Source: Bordetella parapertussis
Lineage (GTDB): Bacteria > Pseudomonadota > Gammaproteobacteria > Burkholderiales > Burkholderiaceae_E
Length of the DNA: 35,427 nt
Assembly: GCA_945872335.1 (NCBI GenBank)
Contig: CAMBZS010000010.1
Span: 1 to 35,427, forward strand
Direction: 5' to 3'
Made by a program: the position numbers and the translations under genes. The stretch's first letter is position 1, and each line of letters starts with the position of its first letter. The notes below the pieces were generated by a model that was not told where the DNA came from, searched no databases, and saw only the letters and a list, made by a program, of their open reading frames with translations. Shown piece after piece: positions 15,824-24,392 of the stretch.

Positions 15824-16663
15824 TCAGCGGTCGCCTGAAAAATCGTGCCCCAGCGGTCGCAGGCCTGCTGCGCCGCGAACATGCGCGATCATGTCGGCCG
15901 GCGGTTTGGTGTACATCTGAAGGCGGCTTGCGCCCGCGCCGGTGGAGCGGGCGACCCGGACCATGAACGCGGCGTGCTGAAACAGTACGCCCAGGCTGTC
16001 CATCACGGGCACGTTGCCGTGGGCCTTCAGCCGCCCGCGCCGCACCAGGAATTCGTTGAGCACCCCGTCCGCGGGAATGATGATGTCCGCGCCCTGCGCG
16101 ACCATCCTCGCGCAGGCTTCGTCAAACCGGTTTTCGATCGAGCGCGCGGTGTCCTCGTCGGCTTCAAGCGCGAATTCGTCAATGGCGGGCTCAAGTGCGA
16201 GTGCGCCCGCAAAGCGCCGCTCCAGCCCGTAGGCATGAATCATGTCGGAATAATCGGCTGATTGATCTGCGCAAAGCGTGATCATGCCGAAACGCCGGCC
16301 GAGGGAGCACGCAGCGAGCGCGCAGCTCTCGCCCAGCGACACCACCGGAATCTCGACCAGCGAACGTGCCTCGCGCAGGCCCGGGTCGAAGAAGCAGCCG
16401 ATCGCCATGGCGTGGAATCCCTCGCGCTCGGCCACCAGCGCAGCGTCTGCCACCTGCAGTTCCTGCACGGCGGCTACCCAGCGATGCCGGATTGCAGCGA
16501 TCGGCGCGCAGGCCTCGGCATAGGTGCCAGGCCGAAGACCGTGAACCCGAACTTCAGCCTCGGACCCCATCACGGCCTGCGCGTGCTCGCTGAGGGTCTT
16601 GCGGTAGATGGGCATGACCGTGAGGTCGGTGAAGCTTTGATGCCAGATCCGGATGGGAGCCAT
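15824..16663 (-). CDS. Asp/Glu/hydantoin racemase superfamily protein with altered second active site
   Basis: 279-residue member of the aspartate/glutamate/hydantoin racemase fold. The first catalytic cysteine motif is clear: AIGCFFDPGLREAR, C90. At the second half-site, where active racemases have GCAGM, this protein reads IIIPADGVLNEF (about 195-205), with Ala/Asp instead of cysteine. One-cysteine relatives include decarboxylases and isomerases, so racemisation is doubtful. AGGA precedes the ATG at 16663; an upstream in-frame ATG at 16714 would overlap the neighbouring gene. It is the second gene of a pair with an alpha/beta hydrolase-fold protein, 26 bases apart, and converges with the MDR gene. 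Confidence 0.85.
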   Translation of the reverse strand: MAPIRIWHQSFTDLTVMPIYRKTLSEHAQAVMGSEAEVRVHGLRPGTYAEACAPIAAIRHRWVAAVQELQVADAALVAEREGFHAMAIGCFFDPGLREARSLVEIPVVSLGESCALAACSLGRRFGMITLCADQSADYSDMIHAYGLERRFAGALALEPAIDEFALEADEDTARSIENRFDEACARMVAQGADIIIPADGVLNEFLVRRGRLKAHGNVPVMDSLGVLFQHAAFMVRVARSTGAGASRLQMYTKPPADMIAHVRGAAGLRPLGHDFSGDR

Positions 16664-16689
16664 GCGTGTGTCCTGTGGAGCAAGGAAGA

Positions 16690-17541
16690 CTAGCGGCTGA
16701 AAAAGCGCCGGCATGCACGCGCGATGGTGGCGGCATGCGCCTCGGTGGCATCAAACCCCGCGTGATCAAGGCTGAGCAGTTCTGCCGAGCGCATGAGGGC
16801 CACCATTTTCTCGCCCTGGCGGCCCAGGTGCAGTTCTTCAGGCACGCAGCATTCGATCACCAGTGTGGGGGTGCGAACGCGGCGAAGTGTGGCAGCGAGA
16901 TCGAAGTCAAAATTCATTGCGTAGATTTTTCGAATGGCCCGCCGGCACTGAATCGATTCAATCGCACGCTGCTCCTGACCCCCAAGCGCCTGATCATCGA
17001 TCTGGGCGGCCCCCAGCATCGCGGGCTTCCACCAGAGCGCGGCAAGCGCGCCGAAGTCTGACCCCCAGGTTCGAAGCAGATGACTGCCGTCCGCGCTGGG
17101 CTCGAAGCCACCAAAATGCCTGCGGACAATTTCCATGATGGCCGCATTGCGGGCGCGTCGGGAGACCACGAGGCTGTGGGTCATGCCGATCAGCACCGTC
17201 TTTGCGACGCGATCGGGGTGGTGGGCCGCCATTGCTGCGGCGATCTTGTTGCCGGTGTGAAAGCCGATCAGGTGCGCGCGTTCGATCTGCAGGCCATCCA
17301 GGACCTCCACCATCACGCGCGAGAGGCTCTCCATGGTGGCATCTTCGGGGAGCGGATCGGACATGCCGAACCCCGGATTGTCGGGCGCGATGGAGCGGTA
17401 TCGTGAACCGAGCGCCTGCATGAGCGGCGCGAAGCTGCGGGCCGAGCGCGGTGTTTCATGCAGCATGAGAACCGCTTCGCCCTGGCCGTGTTCGTAGAGA
17501 TGAATTTGGCCGATGCCGGTATTGAGGTAGGCGCGCTTCAT
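16690..17541 (-). CDS. Alpha/beta hydrolase-fold protein with His at the nucleophile position
   Basis: 283-residue alpha/beta hydrolase fold. The oxyanion-hole strand MLHETPRSARS, the PDNPGFGMSD loop (53-62) and a downstream HPDRVAKTVLIG strand are typical. The nucleophile elbow, normally GxSxG, reads G93-F-H-T-G97, placing histidine where serine should be. The C-terminal DHAGFDATEAHA segment could supply the other histidine. It may be a hydrolase with changed chemistry, a lyase, or an inactive fold. AAGGA lies upstream of the ATG at 17541; the longer frame to 17598 has no ribosome site. It is the first gene of the pair with the racemase-like protein and diverges from the PrpD genes. Confidence 0.85.
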   Translation of the reverse strand: MKRAYLNTGIGQIHLYEHGQGEAVLMLHETPRSARSFAPLMQALGSRYRSIAPDNPGFGMSDPLPEDATMESLSRVMVEVLDGLQIERAHLIGFHTGNKIAAAMAAHHPDRVAKTVLIGMTHSLVVSRRARNAAIMEIVRRHFGGFEPSADGSHLLRTWGSDFGALAALWWKPAMLGAAQIDDQALGGQEQRAIESIQCRRAIRKIYAMNFDFDLAATLRRVRTPTLVIECCVPEELHLGRQGEKMVALMRSAELLSLDHAGFDATEAHAATIARACRRFFSR

Positions 17542-17582
17542 CGTTGCGGGAGTCCTTGAGGCTGGGTCGAGGCGACTGTACC

Positions 17583-19010
17583 ATGGGGCCCCTTTCACAG
17601 ACCCTGGTGATCTTGATGAGCGCCGACCCGAAGGAAAGCCGAGAGCTCGCGGGGCGCGAGCTCAGGGCGCTGTTCGACTGGACCGCGGAGGCGGCCAGGC
17701 GCCCCTTGCCGCGCGCTGCGCAGCGCCGCGCTGCCACCATCCTTGCCGACGACATCGGTGCGATCATCGCCGGATCGCGTGAGCCGCAGGTTGAAAAGGC
17801 GCGCGCGGGGTTTCTTGCCACCGCAAGCGGTGCGCGCGAGGCCACTGTGTTCGCCCGCGCGGGCGCTGTCACCGATCGCGCCGCCGCTGCCTGCGCCAAT
17901 GGCATGGCAATCACCTGGTGTGAACTCGACGAAGGCTTTCGCCTCGCCTCCTGCCACGGCGGCGCCTACGCGATTCCTGCGTTGCTTGCAGAGGCCGAGG
18001 CGCGTGGCCTCACCGCCGAAGAGGTGGTCCGTGCGGTCGCGCTCGCTTATGAATTGACGACCCGGATCGCTCTCGCCTATCCGTTTCCAGGGTTCTACGT
18101 GCATCCCCACGCGGCATTTGCCACGATCGGCGCAGCGGTCGCGGTGTCGCTGGTGCGCGGACATTCCGCCGCCACCATGCAGGCGGCTGTCACCGGCGCT
18201 GCATCCATGACCTTCGCCGGTCCGTTTGATACAGCGGTAGAGGGGTCGCTGGTTCGCAACGGCTGGACGGCGGCGGGCGCCTGGATCGGCATGCAGGCGT
18301 GCAACTGGGCCGAGGCCGGTATCGGTGGGGGAATTCACACGATTCACGATGTCTTTGCCACCAGCTTTCGAACGCGGGTGCGCCTCGAGGCGCTCACTGT
18401 GGGGTTGGGGGAAGTGTGGTCAGTCGCAAGCGGCTATCACAAGATGTTTGCGTGCTGTAACTATGCGCATGCGGCGGTTGAAGCCTGCCTGCAGTTACGC
18501 CAGCGGCTGGACGGCCGAAGCGTGGACGACATCCGCGAGATCGTGGTGGAGGCCGGGCCGTCCGGGCTGGCACTGAGCGCGGTCGAACCCGAAACCGTGC
18601 TGTCGGCGAAGTTCTCGATGCCGCATGCCGTGGCGGCCACCACCCGGCTCGGAACCGGCGGGGCAGCTGCCTTCACATTTGACACGCTGGCCGACCCCGG
18701 TATCTCGCGTCTGCGCGAGCGTGTACGGCTCGTGCCTTGCGCCGAGGCCGGGCCGCCGCCGCATGACCGGCCAGGCCGAGTCACCTGGACGTTCAGCGAT
18801 GGCGCGTCGCTCACTGAGTTCGTTCTCAACCCGCGGGGCGGCGCCGATCAGCCGTTTGATGAACCCACCCTGATCGCGAAACTCGCCGATAACGCGGGCG
18901 CTGATTGTCCTCACGCAGCCGCCGAACTTGCAGCCCTGATCGAAGGGGAAGCGCCCGCGCTCGCCCGCAGCTGGCGCGAAACTGCGGCCCGCATCGTGGC
19001 GCAAGCATGA
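17583..19010 (+). CDS. MmgE/PrpD family protein (first of tandem pair)
   Basis: 475-residue member of the 2-methylcitrate dehydratase/cis-aconitate decarboxylase/iminodisuccinate epimerase family. The all-helical N-terminal domain includes ACANGMAITWCELDEGF and SCHGGAYAIPALLA, the segment with the conserved HPG/HGG-type loop. A HPHAAFATIGAA segment and the FACCNYAHAAVEA motif of the small domain follow. Start 17583 is favoured by GAGG ten bases upstream; ATG at 17616 (MSADPKES) is an alternative. The stop overlaps the next PrpD start by four bases. These enzymes add or remove water, or decarboxylate, polycarboxylic acids; the exact reaction cannot be read from sequence. Confidence 0.9.
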   Translation: MGPLSQTLVILMSADPKESRELAGRELRALFDWTAEAARRPLPRAAQRRAATILADDIGAIIAGSREPQVEKARAGFLATASGAREATVFARAGAVTDRAAAACANGMAITWCELDEGFRLASCHGGAYAIPALLAEAEARGLTAEEVVRAVALAYELTTRIALAYPFPGFYVHPHAAFATIGAAVAVSLVRGHSAATMQAAVTGAASMTFAGPFDTAVEGSLVRNGWTAAGAWIGMQACNWAEAGIGGGIHTIHDVFATSFRTRVRLEALTVGLGEVWSVASGYHKMFACCNYAHAAVEACLQLRQRLDGRSVDDIREIVVEAGPSGLALSAVEPETVLSAKFSMPHAVAATTRLGTGGAAAFTFDTLADPGISRLRERVRLVPCAEAGPPPHDRPGRVTWTFSDGASLTEFVLNPRGGADQPFDEPTLIAKLADNAGADCPHAAAELAALIEGEAPALARSWRETAARIVAQA

Positions 19011-20404
19011 CACTCGCGCGCGAGTGGGTGCAGGCGCTGCGCGGAACGGCCAATGAGTCGTTGCCGCCCGCGGTGGCGCGTGCGGCCGCGCTCCATTTCA
19101 CCGACGCGTTGGGGGTGGGGTTGGCGGCGTCGGCGTCGCGCTCGGGCGCGGGCTGGCGGCAGGCCGGCGGCACCCTGGCCCAGGGCGGGAACGCCACGGT
19201 TCTGGGGCAGAAAGCCGGGGCAAGTGCCGCCGATGCGGCGATGGTCAACGGCGGCCTCATTCACAGTCTCGAGTTCGACGATACGCATACCGGTTCCATC
19301 ATGCATGGCAGTGCGGTGGTGGCTGCGGCGGCGCTTGCCAAAGCCGAGTCGGTGGGCGCAAGCGGTGCGGCGATGCTGGCAGCCTATGCTCGCGGCTATG
19401 AAGCGCTGGTCCTCCTCGGGCTCGCCGCCCCTGGCCGGTTTCACGCAACCGGATTTCAGGCAACGTCGGTGGCCGGCACGATGGCTGCCGCGCTGGTGGC
19501 CGCTGAGCTCGACGGGCTGGATGAAACGCACACCGTCCATGCGCTCGGCATTGCGCTCAGTCAGTCTGCCGGTGTCATGGAATTTCTGAGTAACGGCTCG
19601 TCGGTGAAGTCGCTCAACCCCGGTTGGGCCGCACATGGCGGGCTGGTCGCGGCCGCGCTTGCGCAGGCGGGCATCACGGGCCCCGAGACCTCGCTTGAGG
19701 GGCGCTGGGGCCTGTTCGCGCAGTTCAGCGATCAGGCCGATGCCGCGGCGCGCCTGCGGGCCATGCTGCCCGAGCTCGGCACGCGGTGGCATATGGCTGA
19801 TGCTGCGTTCAAGTTTTTCCCGTGCTGCCACTACCTGCACGCGTTCATCGAAGCAGCGGGTCAGCTGGCCGATGCAGGAATCAAGGCCGAAGATATTGCC
19901 GGCATTCTTTGCGAGGTGCCGGCGGGGGCTGCGCCCGTGATCTGCGAGCCCTGGGAGCAGGTGCTGAACCCGGCCACCGGGCATGCGGCGCGCTGGAGTC
20001 TGCCCGTCACCGTGGCAACCCGTTTCGTCGAGGGCTCGGTGAGTCTCGCCACGTTCGAGCAGCCGGCGTCGGCCGAGGTTCGCGCGCTCGCGCAGCGTGT
20101 CCGCTGGATTCCTCTGGCGGATGCGCGATTTCCTGAGCGGTTCGAGGCGGTTGTGCGCTGTACGCTCACCGATGGCAGCGAGCGCTCGGTGCGGATCGAT
20201 GATGTCGATGGCAACCCGTCGCGTCCGGCCTCAACGACGCGGATTCTCGCCAAATTCCGCGACAACGCTTCACGCGTGCTCGACACCGACGCGGTGGATG
20301 CGCTCGAGCGCGTGCTTCCCCATCTGATGAACAGCCAGGAACCGGTGACGATGCTCAGTCGGTGGTTGCGCGCGTTGCGGTCCACTCAGGCCGTCATGGC
20401 GTAG
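19007..20404 (+). CDS. MmgE/PrpD family protein (second of tandem pair)
   Basis: 465-residue paralogue of the gene immediately before it. The ATG at 19007 sits inside the upstream stop (ATGA overlap), so the two are probably translated together. Family features: ALHFTDALGVGLAAS, NGGLIHSLEFDDTH (conserved DDTH active-site loop, better preserved here than in the first copy), GWAAHGGLVAAALA and FKFFPCCHYLHAFIEA. The two copies differ throughout, so duplication is old or they are separate family branches. Together they may act on stereoisomers of one polycarboxylate or form a heteromer. The last 19 bases overlap the 3' end of the convergent downstream gene. Confidence 0.92.
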   Translation: MTLAREWVQALRGTANESLPPAVARAAALHFTDALGVGLAASASRSGAGWRQAGGTLAQGGNATVLGQKAGASAADAAMVNGGLIHSLEFDDTHTGSIMHGSAVVAAAALAKAESVGASGAAMLAAYARGYEALVLLGLAAPGRFHATGFQATSVAGTMAAALVAAELDGLDETHTVHALGIALSQSAGVMEFLSNGSSVKSLNPGWAAHGGLVAAALAQAGITGPETSLEGRWGLFAQFSDQADAAARLRAMLPELGTRWHMADAAFKFFPCCHYLHAFIEAAGQLADAGIKAEDIAGILCEVPAGAAPVICEPWEQVLNPATGHAARWSLPVTVATRFVEGSVSLATFEQPASAEVRALAQRVRWIPLADARFPERFEAVVRCTLTDGSERSVRIDDVDGNPSRPASTTRILAKFRDNASRVLDTDAVDALERVLPHLMNSQEPVTMLSRWLRALRSTQAVMA

Positions 20405-21063
20405 AGCAGGCGATAACAACCCATCGAGGCCGCGTTAGCAGCGCGAGGCGAATGTGCGCGCAGATGTCCTGCCACGATCGCCTGGGCCTGCAACGCGTCG
20501 GTCTCGCGTGCCGCCTCGATGAAGAGCGCCCGCTGTGGCGATCGATCCTGGTGACCGGTGACACGCACCGCGTCCATGCGGGCGCGGATCTGGGCGTCGT
20601 GATCAGCGACCCAGGTCGAGCCCACCCCGGCCAGTGCAGCAATCGCCTGGACCGGCAGGCCGCCAGACGTATCGTGCGCGGTGTTGTCATTGCCTGTTGC
20701 CGACTCGAATGCCGAATCGAACCGGGTCACCGCCAGGACGCTCCCCATGCCCGCTCGTACCCGGGTTCGAACGCGCGCGGTCATGCGAACCGTGTTGGCA
20801 TACCAGCCTCTGCGTTTCCGGTCCTCGTCCGATACGGTTCCCAGAAGCTTCAGATAGTCGGGTGCGAGCAGGGCTTCCGGTGTGTGGGTTTCGAACAGCA
20901 CCATGTGACTGGCCGCGCCATCAATCGCCTCGAAACATCGGCCGGTGGTGAAGGTGGTCCCCACGCGGCTCGGCATGTGATCACGCAGGTACCAGTCCAG
21001 CCACTGGTCGACAATCGACGGACTGATGTCGAACCAGTAGATCAGGGCGCCGGTCTGGCTCAC
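20386..21063 (-). CDS. Hypothetical protein, EthD-like dimeric alpha/beta-barrel candidate
   Basis: 225 residues, no firm family assigned. The N-terminal half has a WLDWYLRDHMPSRV segment, then GRCFEAIDG and SHMVLFETHTPEALL, a pattern seen in EthD-like and related dimeric ferredoxin-fold proteins (W..WY...H.P, GR.F...DG, LFE). The second half contains another possible barrel strand set (GSVLAVTRF) and is Ala/Arg rich. No signal peptide or membrane helix. Its ATG overlaps the stop of the Bug gene by four bases (ATGA), so it is the last gene of the FAH/SMP-30/Bug block. The 3' end overlaps the convergent PrpD gene by 19 bases. It might degrade or isomerise a ring intermediate; that is a guess from context. 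Confidence 0.75.
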   Translation of the reverse strand: MSQTGALIYWFDISPSIVDQWLDWYLRDHMPSRVGTTFTTGRCFEAIDGAASHMVLFETHTPEALLAPDYLKLLGTVSDEDRKRRGWYANTVRMTARVRTRVRAGMGSVLAVTRFDSAFESATGNDNTAHDTSGGLPVQAIAALAGVGSTWVADHDAQIRARMDAVRVTGHQDRSPQRALFIEAARETDALQAQAIVAGHLRAHSPRAANAASMGCYRLLYAMTA

Positions 21064-22040
21064 TGGTCAGGCTTGATATCGGCCGCCTTCACCACCACCG
21101 CCCAGCGCGCCATGTCGGCCTTGATGAACGCGTCGAATTCCTCGGCCGTGCGCAGGGTGGGCTGCAGCCCCTGCCGCGACAGACTCGCAAGCGTGTCGGG
21201 CTGCTTCAGGATCTCGTTGACCGCAGCGTGAATTCGTCGGCGGGTATCGATCGGAGTGGCGGATGGCGCCATCAGACCGTACCAGTAATAGACCTCGTAG
21301 CCCGGCACCCCTGACTCGATAAAGGTTGGAATGTCGGGCACGATCGCCATGCGTTCCTTGCTCGATACCGCCACCACCCGCAACTGTCCCGAGCGCGCAA
21401 AAGAGGTTGACGACGGCAGCGTGGTGAAGATCATCATGTCCTTTTGTGTGCCGACAATCTCTGCCATGGCAGGTCCCACGCCCTTGTAGGGCACGTGTGA
21501 CAGCTTGGTGCCGGTGACATGGAAGAAGAGCTCAGCCGCAAGATGGGCGCCGCTTCCCACCCCCGCGGAAGCAAACAGCAGCTGCCCCGGGCTTGCTTTG
21601 GCGCGGGTGACGAGGTCCTGCGCAGTTTTGATGGGCGAGGCTGGGTTCACCACCAGAACCATGGGCGTATCGGCGAGCGCGGCTACCGGGGCGAAATCGC
21701 GTGCGACGTCATAGGGCAGCTTTGGATAGAGGCTGGGGTTCACGCCGATCTCGGAGGTGGAGCCGACCAGAAGCGTTCGTCCATCGGGCGCGGAGCGGGC
21801 CACATGCTGGGCCGCAATGGCGCCCGCCGCACCAGGCCGGTTTTCCACCACCACGCTGGTGCCCAGCTTTTCGGCGAGCTTGGGCGCCAGCATGCGCGAG
21901 AGAATGTCGGTGCCGCCGCCGGGACTGAACGGCACGATGAGCGAGATGGGTTTGTCGCCGCCGCTCTGGGCGGTCGCGTGATCAACCGGGGCGAAAGCGA
22001 GTGCGGTCAGCGCCGCAGCAGTGAAAAGAGAGAGCCTCAT
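21060..22040 (-). CDS. Bug/TctC-family substrate-binding protein
   Basis: Fourth Bug receptor, 326 residues, with a perfect AAGGAG eight bases before the ATG. The signal peptide ends at ATA before Q25. SLIVPFSPGGGTD carries the ligand aspartate, and VVVENRPGAAGAIAA, HVPYKGVGPAMAE and PDIPTFIESGVPGYE are classical Bug sequences. It is co-directional with the SMP-30 (51 bases upstream) and FAH genes, so it probably imports the compound those enzymes degrade, perhaps a lactone or sugar-acid-like carboxylate. There is no TctA/TctB partner here. Confidence 0.94.
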   Translation of the reverse strand: MRLSLFTAAALTALAFAPVDHATAQSGGDKPISLIVPFSPGGGTDILSRMLAPKLAEKLGTSVVVENRPGAAGAIAAQHVARSAPDGRTLLVGSTSEIGVNPSLYPKLPYDVARDFAPVAALADTPMVLVVNPASPIKTAQDLVTRAKASPGQLLFASAGVGSGAHLAAELFFHVTGTKLSHVPYKGVGPAMAEIVGTQKDMMIFTTLPSSTSFARSGQLRVVAVSSKERMAIVPDIPTFIESGVPGYEVYYWYGLMAPSATPIDTRRRIHAAVNEILKQPDTLASLSRQGLQPTLRTAEEFDAFIKADMARWAVVVKAADIKPDQ

Positions 22041-22091
22041 GAAAACTCCTTGTGAATTCGAACAGTTCGGGTGTTGTAGGCCTGGCGATGT

Positions 22092-23123
22092 TCAAGCCGC
22101 GCGCGGCCAGTGCACCATTGGGAGCCCCGCAACCGGCGACCTGAAAAACGGGATTCGGGTGCCGCGCAGGCTGCCGAGGTAGGCGGTACGCAGATCAGGG
22201 CCGCCAAACGTGACGCTGGCCATCCAGGGGGCGATGGTGCCAGCGGCCGCGAACATCATGTCGCTGTTTGCCTCGCCCGCATCAAAGGCGCGCACCAGGT
22301 CGTGGCCCGCCGGTGTGCTGTCATCGAGCAGCATGAGCCGGTCGCCCTGGGGCGTGATGGCAATGAGCTGGTCGATCATGACAAGCGTGCACCAGAGGTT
22401 GCCGAAGGAATCGAACGCGATGCCATCTGGCATGCCACCGAGATGGGCCGGGCCATAGATTTCCCGATCGCCGAGGCTCACGTCGCCGTTGGATGATTCA
22501 CGTACTCGCATTCGTGTGATGTGCGGGCCCGTTGTCTCGACGATATAGAGCCACTCTTCGCGGGCATCGAAGCGAATTTCGTTGGTGAAAGAAAAACCGT
22601 CGGCGACGATGCGGATGCCTCGCTGATCGGCGACAGCCACGAAGCCGTCGCGGACGCGGCTGGCCGCTGCCGTGGTCCAGGGATTGACGCGCGTGGAGAC
22701 CGTGATCCAGATGCGGTCGCGTGAATCGCGTAGCACGAAGTTGACCTTGCCGATCGGCTGCCCATCGAGTCGATCATGGAGCACGCGCGTTTGACCGGAG
22801 CGTGACATGAGCTCCAGCCGGTCGGTGCCGAAATTGGAGATGAGGATGTCGCCGTTGCGGGCGAATGCGAGTCCGTTGGGGAGTGTTCCTTGTGTAAAGC
22901 GGGACTCCGCATCGGCTGTGACACCAAACGCGGCGCTCGCGCTCTGGCCAATGAAGACCTGCGTGTCGTCCGCACGGATATGCATCAAGCCCCCGCGAGC
23001 GTCAGCCGACCACAGGTCGCCATTAGGCTCGGCGAGAATACATTCGGGCCGCTGCAGGTCGCGGCCCACATAGCCGATGGCCGAGCGGTCGACCGAGAAG
23101 CCGGATAAAGGGTTTAGGCTCAT
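22092..23123 (-). CDS. SMP-30/gluconolactonase/LRE family protein
   Basis: 343-residue six-bladed beta-propeller of the SMP-30/Gnl family, which hydrolyses lactones with a divalent metal. The first metal ligand is E27 in RPECILAEPNGDLWSADA. A LPNGLAF segment and MPDGIAFDSFGNLWCTL supply the conserved asparagine and aspartate ligands. No signal peptide, so it is cytoplasmic. It lies between FAH and Bug genes, suggesting hydrolysis of a lactone whose product goes on to the FAH-family enzyme, or the reverse. Ribosome site is weak (GGAAG about ten bases upstream). Confidence 0.92.
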   Translation of the reverse strand: MSLNPLSGFSVDRSAIGYVGRDLQRPECILAEPNGDLWSADARGGLMHIRADDTQVFIGQSASAAFGVTADAESRFTQGTLPNGLAFARNGDILISNFGTDRLELMSRSGQTRVLHDRLDGQPIGKVNFVLRDSRDRIWITVSTRVNPWTTAAASRVRDGFVAVADQRGIRIVADGFSFTNEIRFDAREEWLYIVETTGPHITRMRVRESSNGDVSLGDREIYGPAHLGGMPDGIAFDSFGNLWCTLVMIDQLIAITPQGDRLMLLDDSTPAGHDLVRAFDAGEANSDMMFAAAGTIAPWMASVTFGGPDLRTAYLGSLRGTRIPFFRSPVAGLPMVHWPRAA

Positions 23124-23156
23124 TCGAGATTCACTTCCGGGTAGGCACGTGGCATA

Positions 23157-24155
23157 TCAGGCCTCGCGCTTGACGAACCGATTGCGCAAAATTCCGATTC
23201 CTTCAACCTCAAGCTCGACCACGTCGCCAGGCTTGAGAAACCGCATCTGTTCGAGTCCGCAACCAGACCCCACGGTACCCGAGCCGAAAAATTCGCCCGA
23301 CACCAGCGTTTCCGAGCGCGAGACATGCGCGATGCAGTCTTCGAACTTCCAGTGCATTTCGCCGCTGTTGCCGCCCCCCCAACGCTCGCCATTGACCCGC
23401 ACCTCCATGGCGAGCCGATACGGGTCAGTGATTTCGTCGGCGGTGACCAGGCAGGGGCCGAGCACATTGCCGGTGTCGAAATCTTTCCCTTTTCCCGGGC
23501 CCAGCTGGCCGGGCATTTCCTTCATCTGCTCGTCACGCGCCGACACGTCGTTGAAGATGGTGTAGCCGAAGATGTGTTGGCGCGCATCGGCCCGGCTGAT
23601 GTCGCGGCCGGGCTTGCCGATGAAGCATCCGAACTCGAGCTCGAAATCGAGCATGGTTGAAAAGGACGGCCACTCGATATCGGTGTCGTGACCGACCACG
23701 TTCAGCCGGTTGGGGTGATAGAAAATGGGTCGTTCGTACCAGGCCTGCGGGATTGCAAGAATGCCCTTGGCTTCCATGTCACGGATGGCCGCAGCGGGGT
23801 CAAGCGTACCGGCTGCACGGACCTTGCGGGCGGTGGAAAACGCCTGCACCAGATGCTTTTCGAAGCAGAGGAAATCGCGCATCTGCGGGGGCTGCGGAAT
23901 GGGCGCCAGCAGCCGTACGTCCTTGCGGGCGACGAGCGCCGCCTTGTAGTGGGTGCGGCGGCCGATGAGGGACCGGGCGAGATCCAGCGCATCATCGCCC
24001 GATTGCGCCATGGCCAGTACGCTCGAAAGCCTGGCCGACGATCGGTCGTGCTGCAGACGATGCGCAGCCTGCAGGTCCAGGACCTTGCGGTCGCCGTCAA
24101 CGAGAACACCAGCGCGGGGCCTGTTTTTTCCGTGTTGGAAGGTCACCAGTTTCAT
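23157..24155 (-). CDS. Fumarylacetoacetate hydrolase family protein
   Basis: 332-residue FAH-superfamily protein, a group covering C-C hydrolases, decarboxylases, hydratases and dehydratases of 2-keto acids. The metal site is visible as E172 and E174 in DFELEFG and D203 in FNDVSARD. KGKDFDTGN (223-230) and SGTVGSGCGLEQM are conserved substrate/metal loops. Start 24155 follows a clear AGGGGA; an upstream in-frame start at 24272 lacks one and lies upstream of the predicted promoter. It is the first gene of the leftward block with SMP-30, Bug and an EthD-like protein. Likely substrate: an acylpyruvate or 2-keto-3-deoxy acid. Not assignable further. Confidence 0.93.
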   Translation of the reverse strand: MKLVTFQHGKNRPRAGVLVDGDRKVLDLQAAHRLQHDRSSARLSSVLAMAQSGDDALDLARSLIGRRTHYKAALVARKDVRLLAPIPQPPQMRDFLCFEKHLVQAFSTARKVRAAGTLDPAAAIRDMEAKGILAIPQAWYERPIFYHPNRLNVVGHDTDIEWPSFSTMLDFELEFGCFIGKPGRDISRADARQHIFGYTIFNDVSARDEQMKEMPGQLGPGKGKDFDTGNVLGPCLVTADEITDPYRLAMEVRVNGERWGGGNSGEMHWKFEDCIAHVSRSETLVSGEFFGSGTVGSGCGLEQMRFLKPGDVVELEVEGIGILRNRFVKREA

Positions 24156-24243
24156 GCGTTCCCCTGATTCTTGTTCTGGTCCGTCAGTTGGGTGCCGGCC
24201 AGGCGGTTTCATGATCTCGCACAACCCTGACGGCGTTCGTCCG

Positions 24244-24272
24244 ATTAAGAGCCGCAGACGTGCGACTGTCAA
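24244..24272 (-). promoter_or_regulatory. Candidate sigma-70 promoter of the FAH block
   Basis: On the minus strand a perfect TTGACA (24272-24267) is separated by exactly 17 bases from CTTAAT (24249-24244), four of six matches to the -10 consensus. Transcription would start near 24237, about 82 bases before the FAH ATG. This is the best sigma-70 match in the window. It also argues against a longer FAH start. The rest of the 237-base gap holds only the ribosome site of the next TRAP gene; no rightward promoter is obvious. Confidence 0.5.
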
Positions 24273-24392
24273 GCGTGGCGGCGTTCCGAAATCGCAGTGA
24301 AACCTGGCCGGTTGCAGCGAAAGCGCGGCGGGGTGATGATTCGATCCGCAGGGTCGTCGATTCCGCGGCCCGCATGCTCAGGAGAACATCGC

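Noticed and set aside
17583-20404. Methylcitrate cycle locus (prpD)
   Set aside because: No prpB, prpC or acnD is present, and both proteins are general MmgE/PrpD members.
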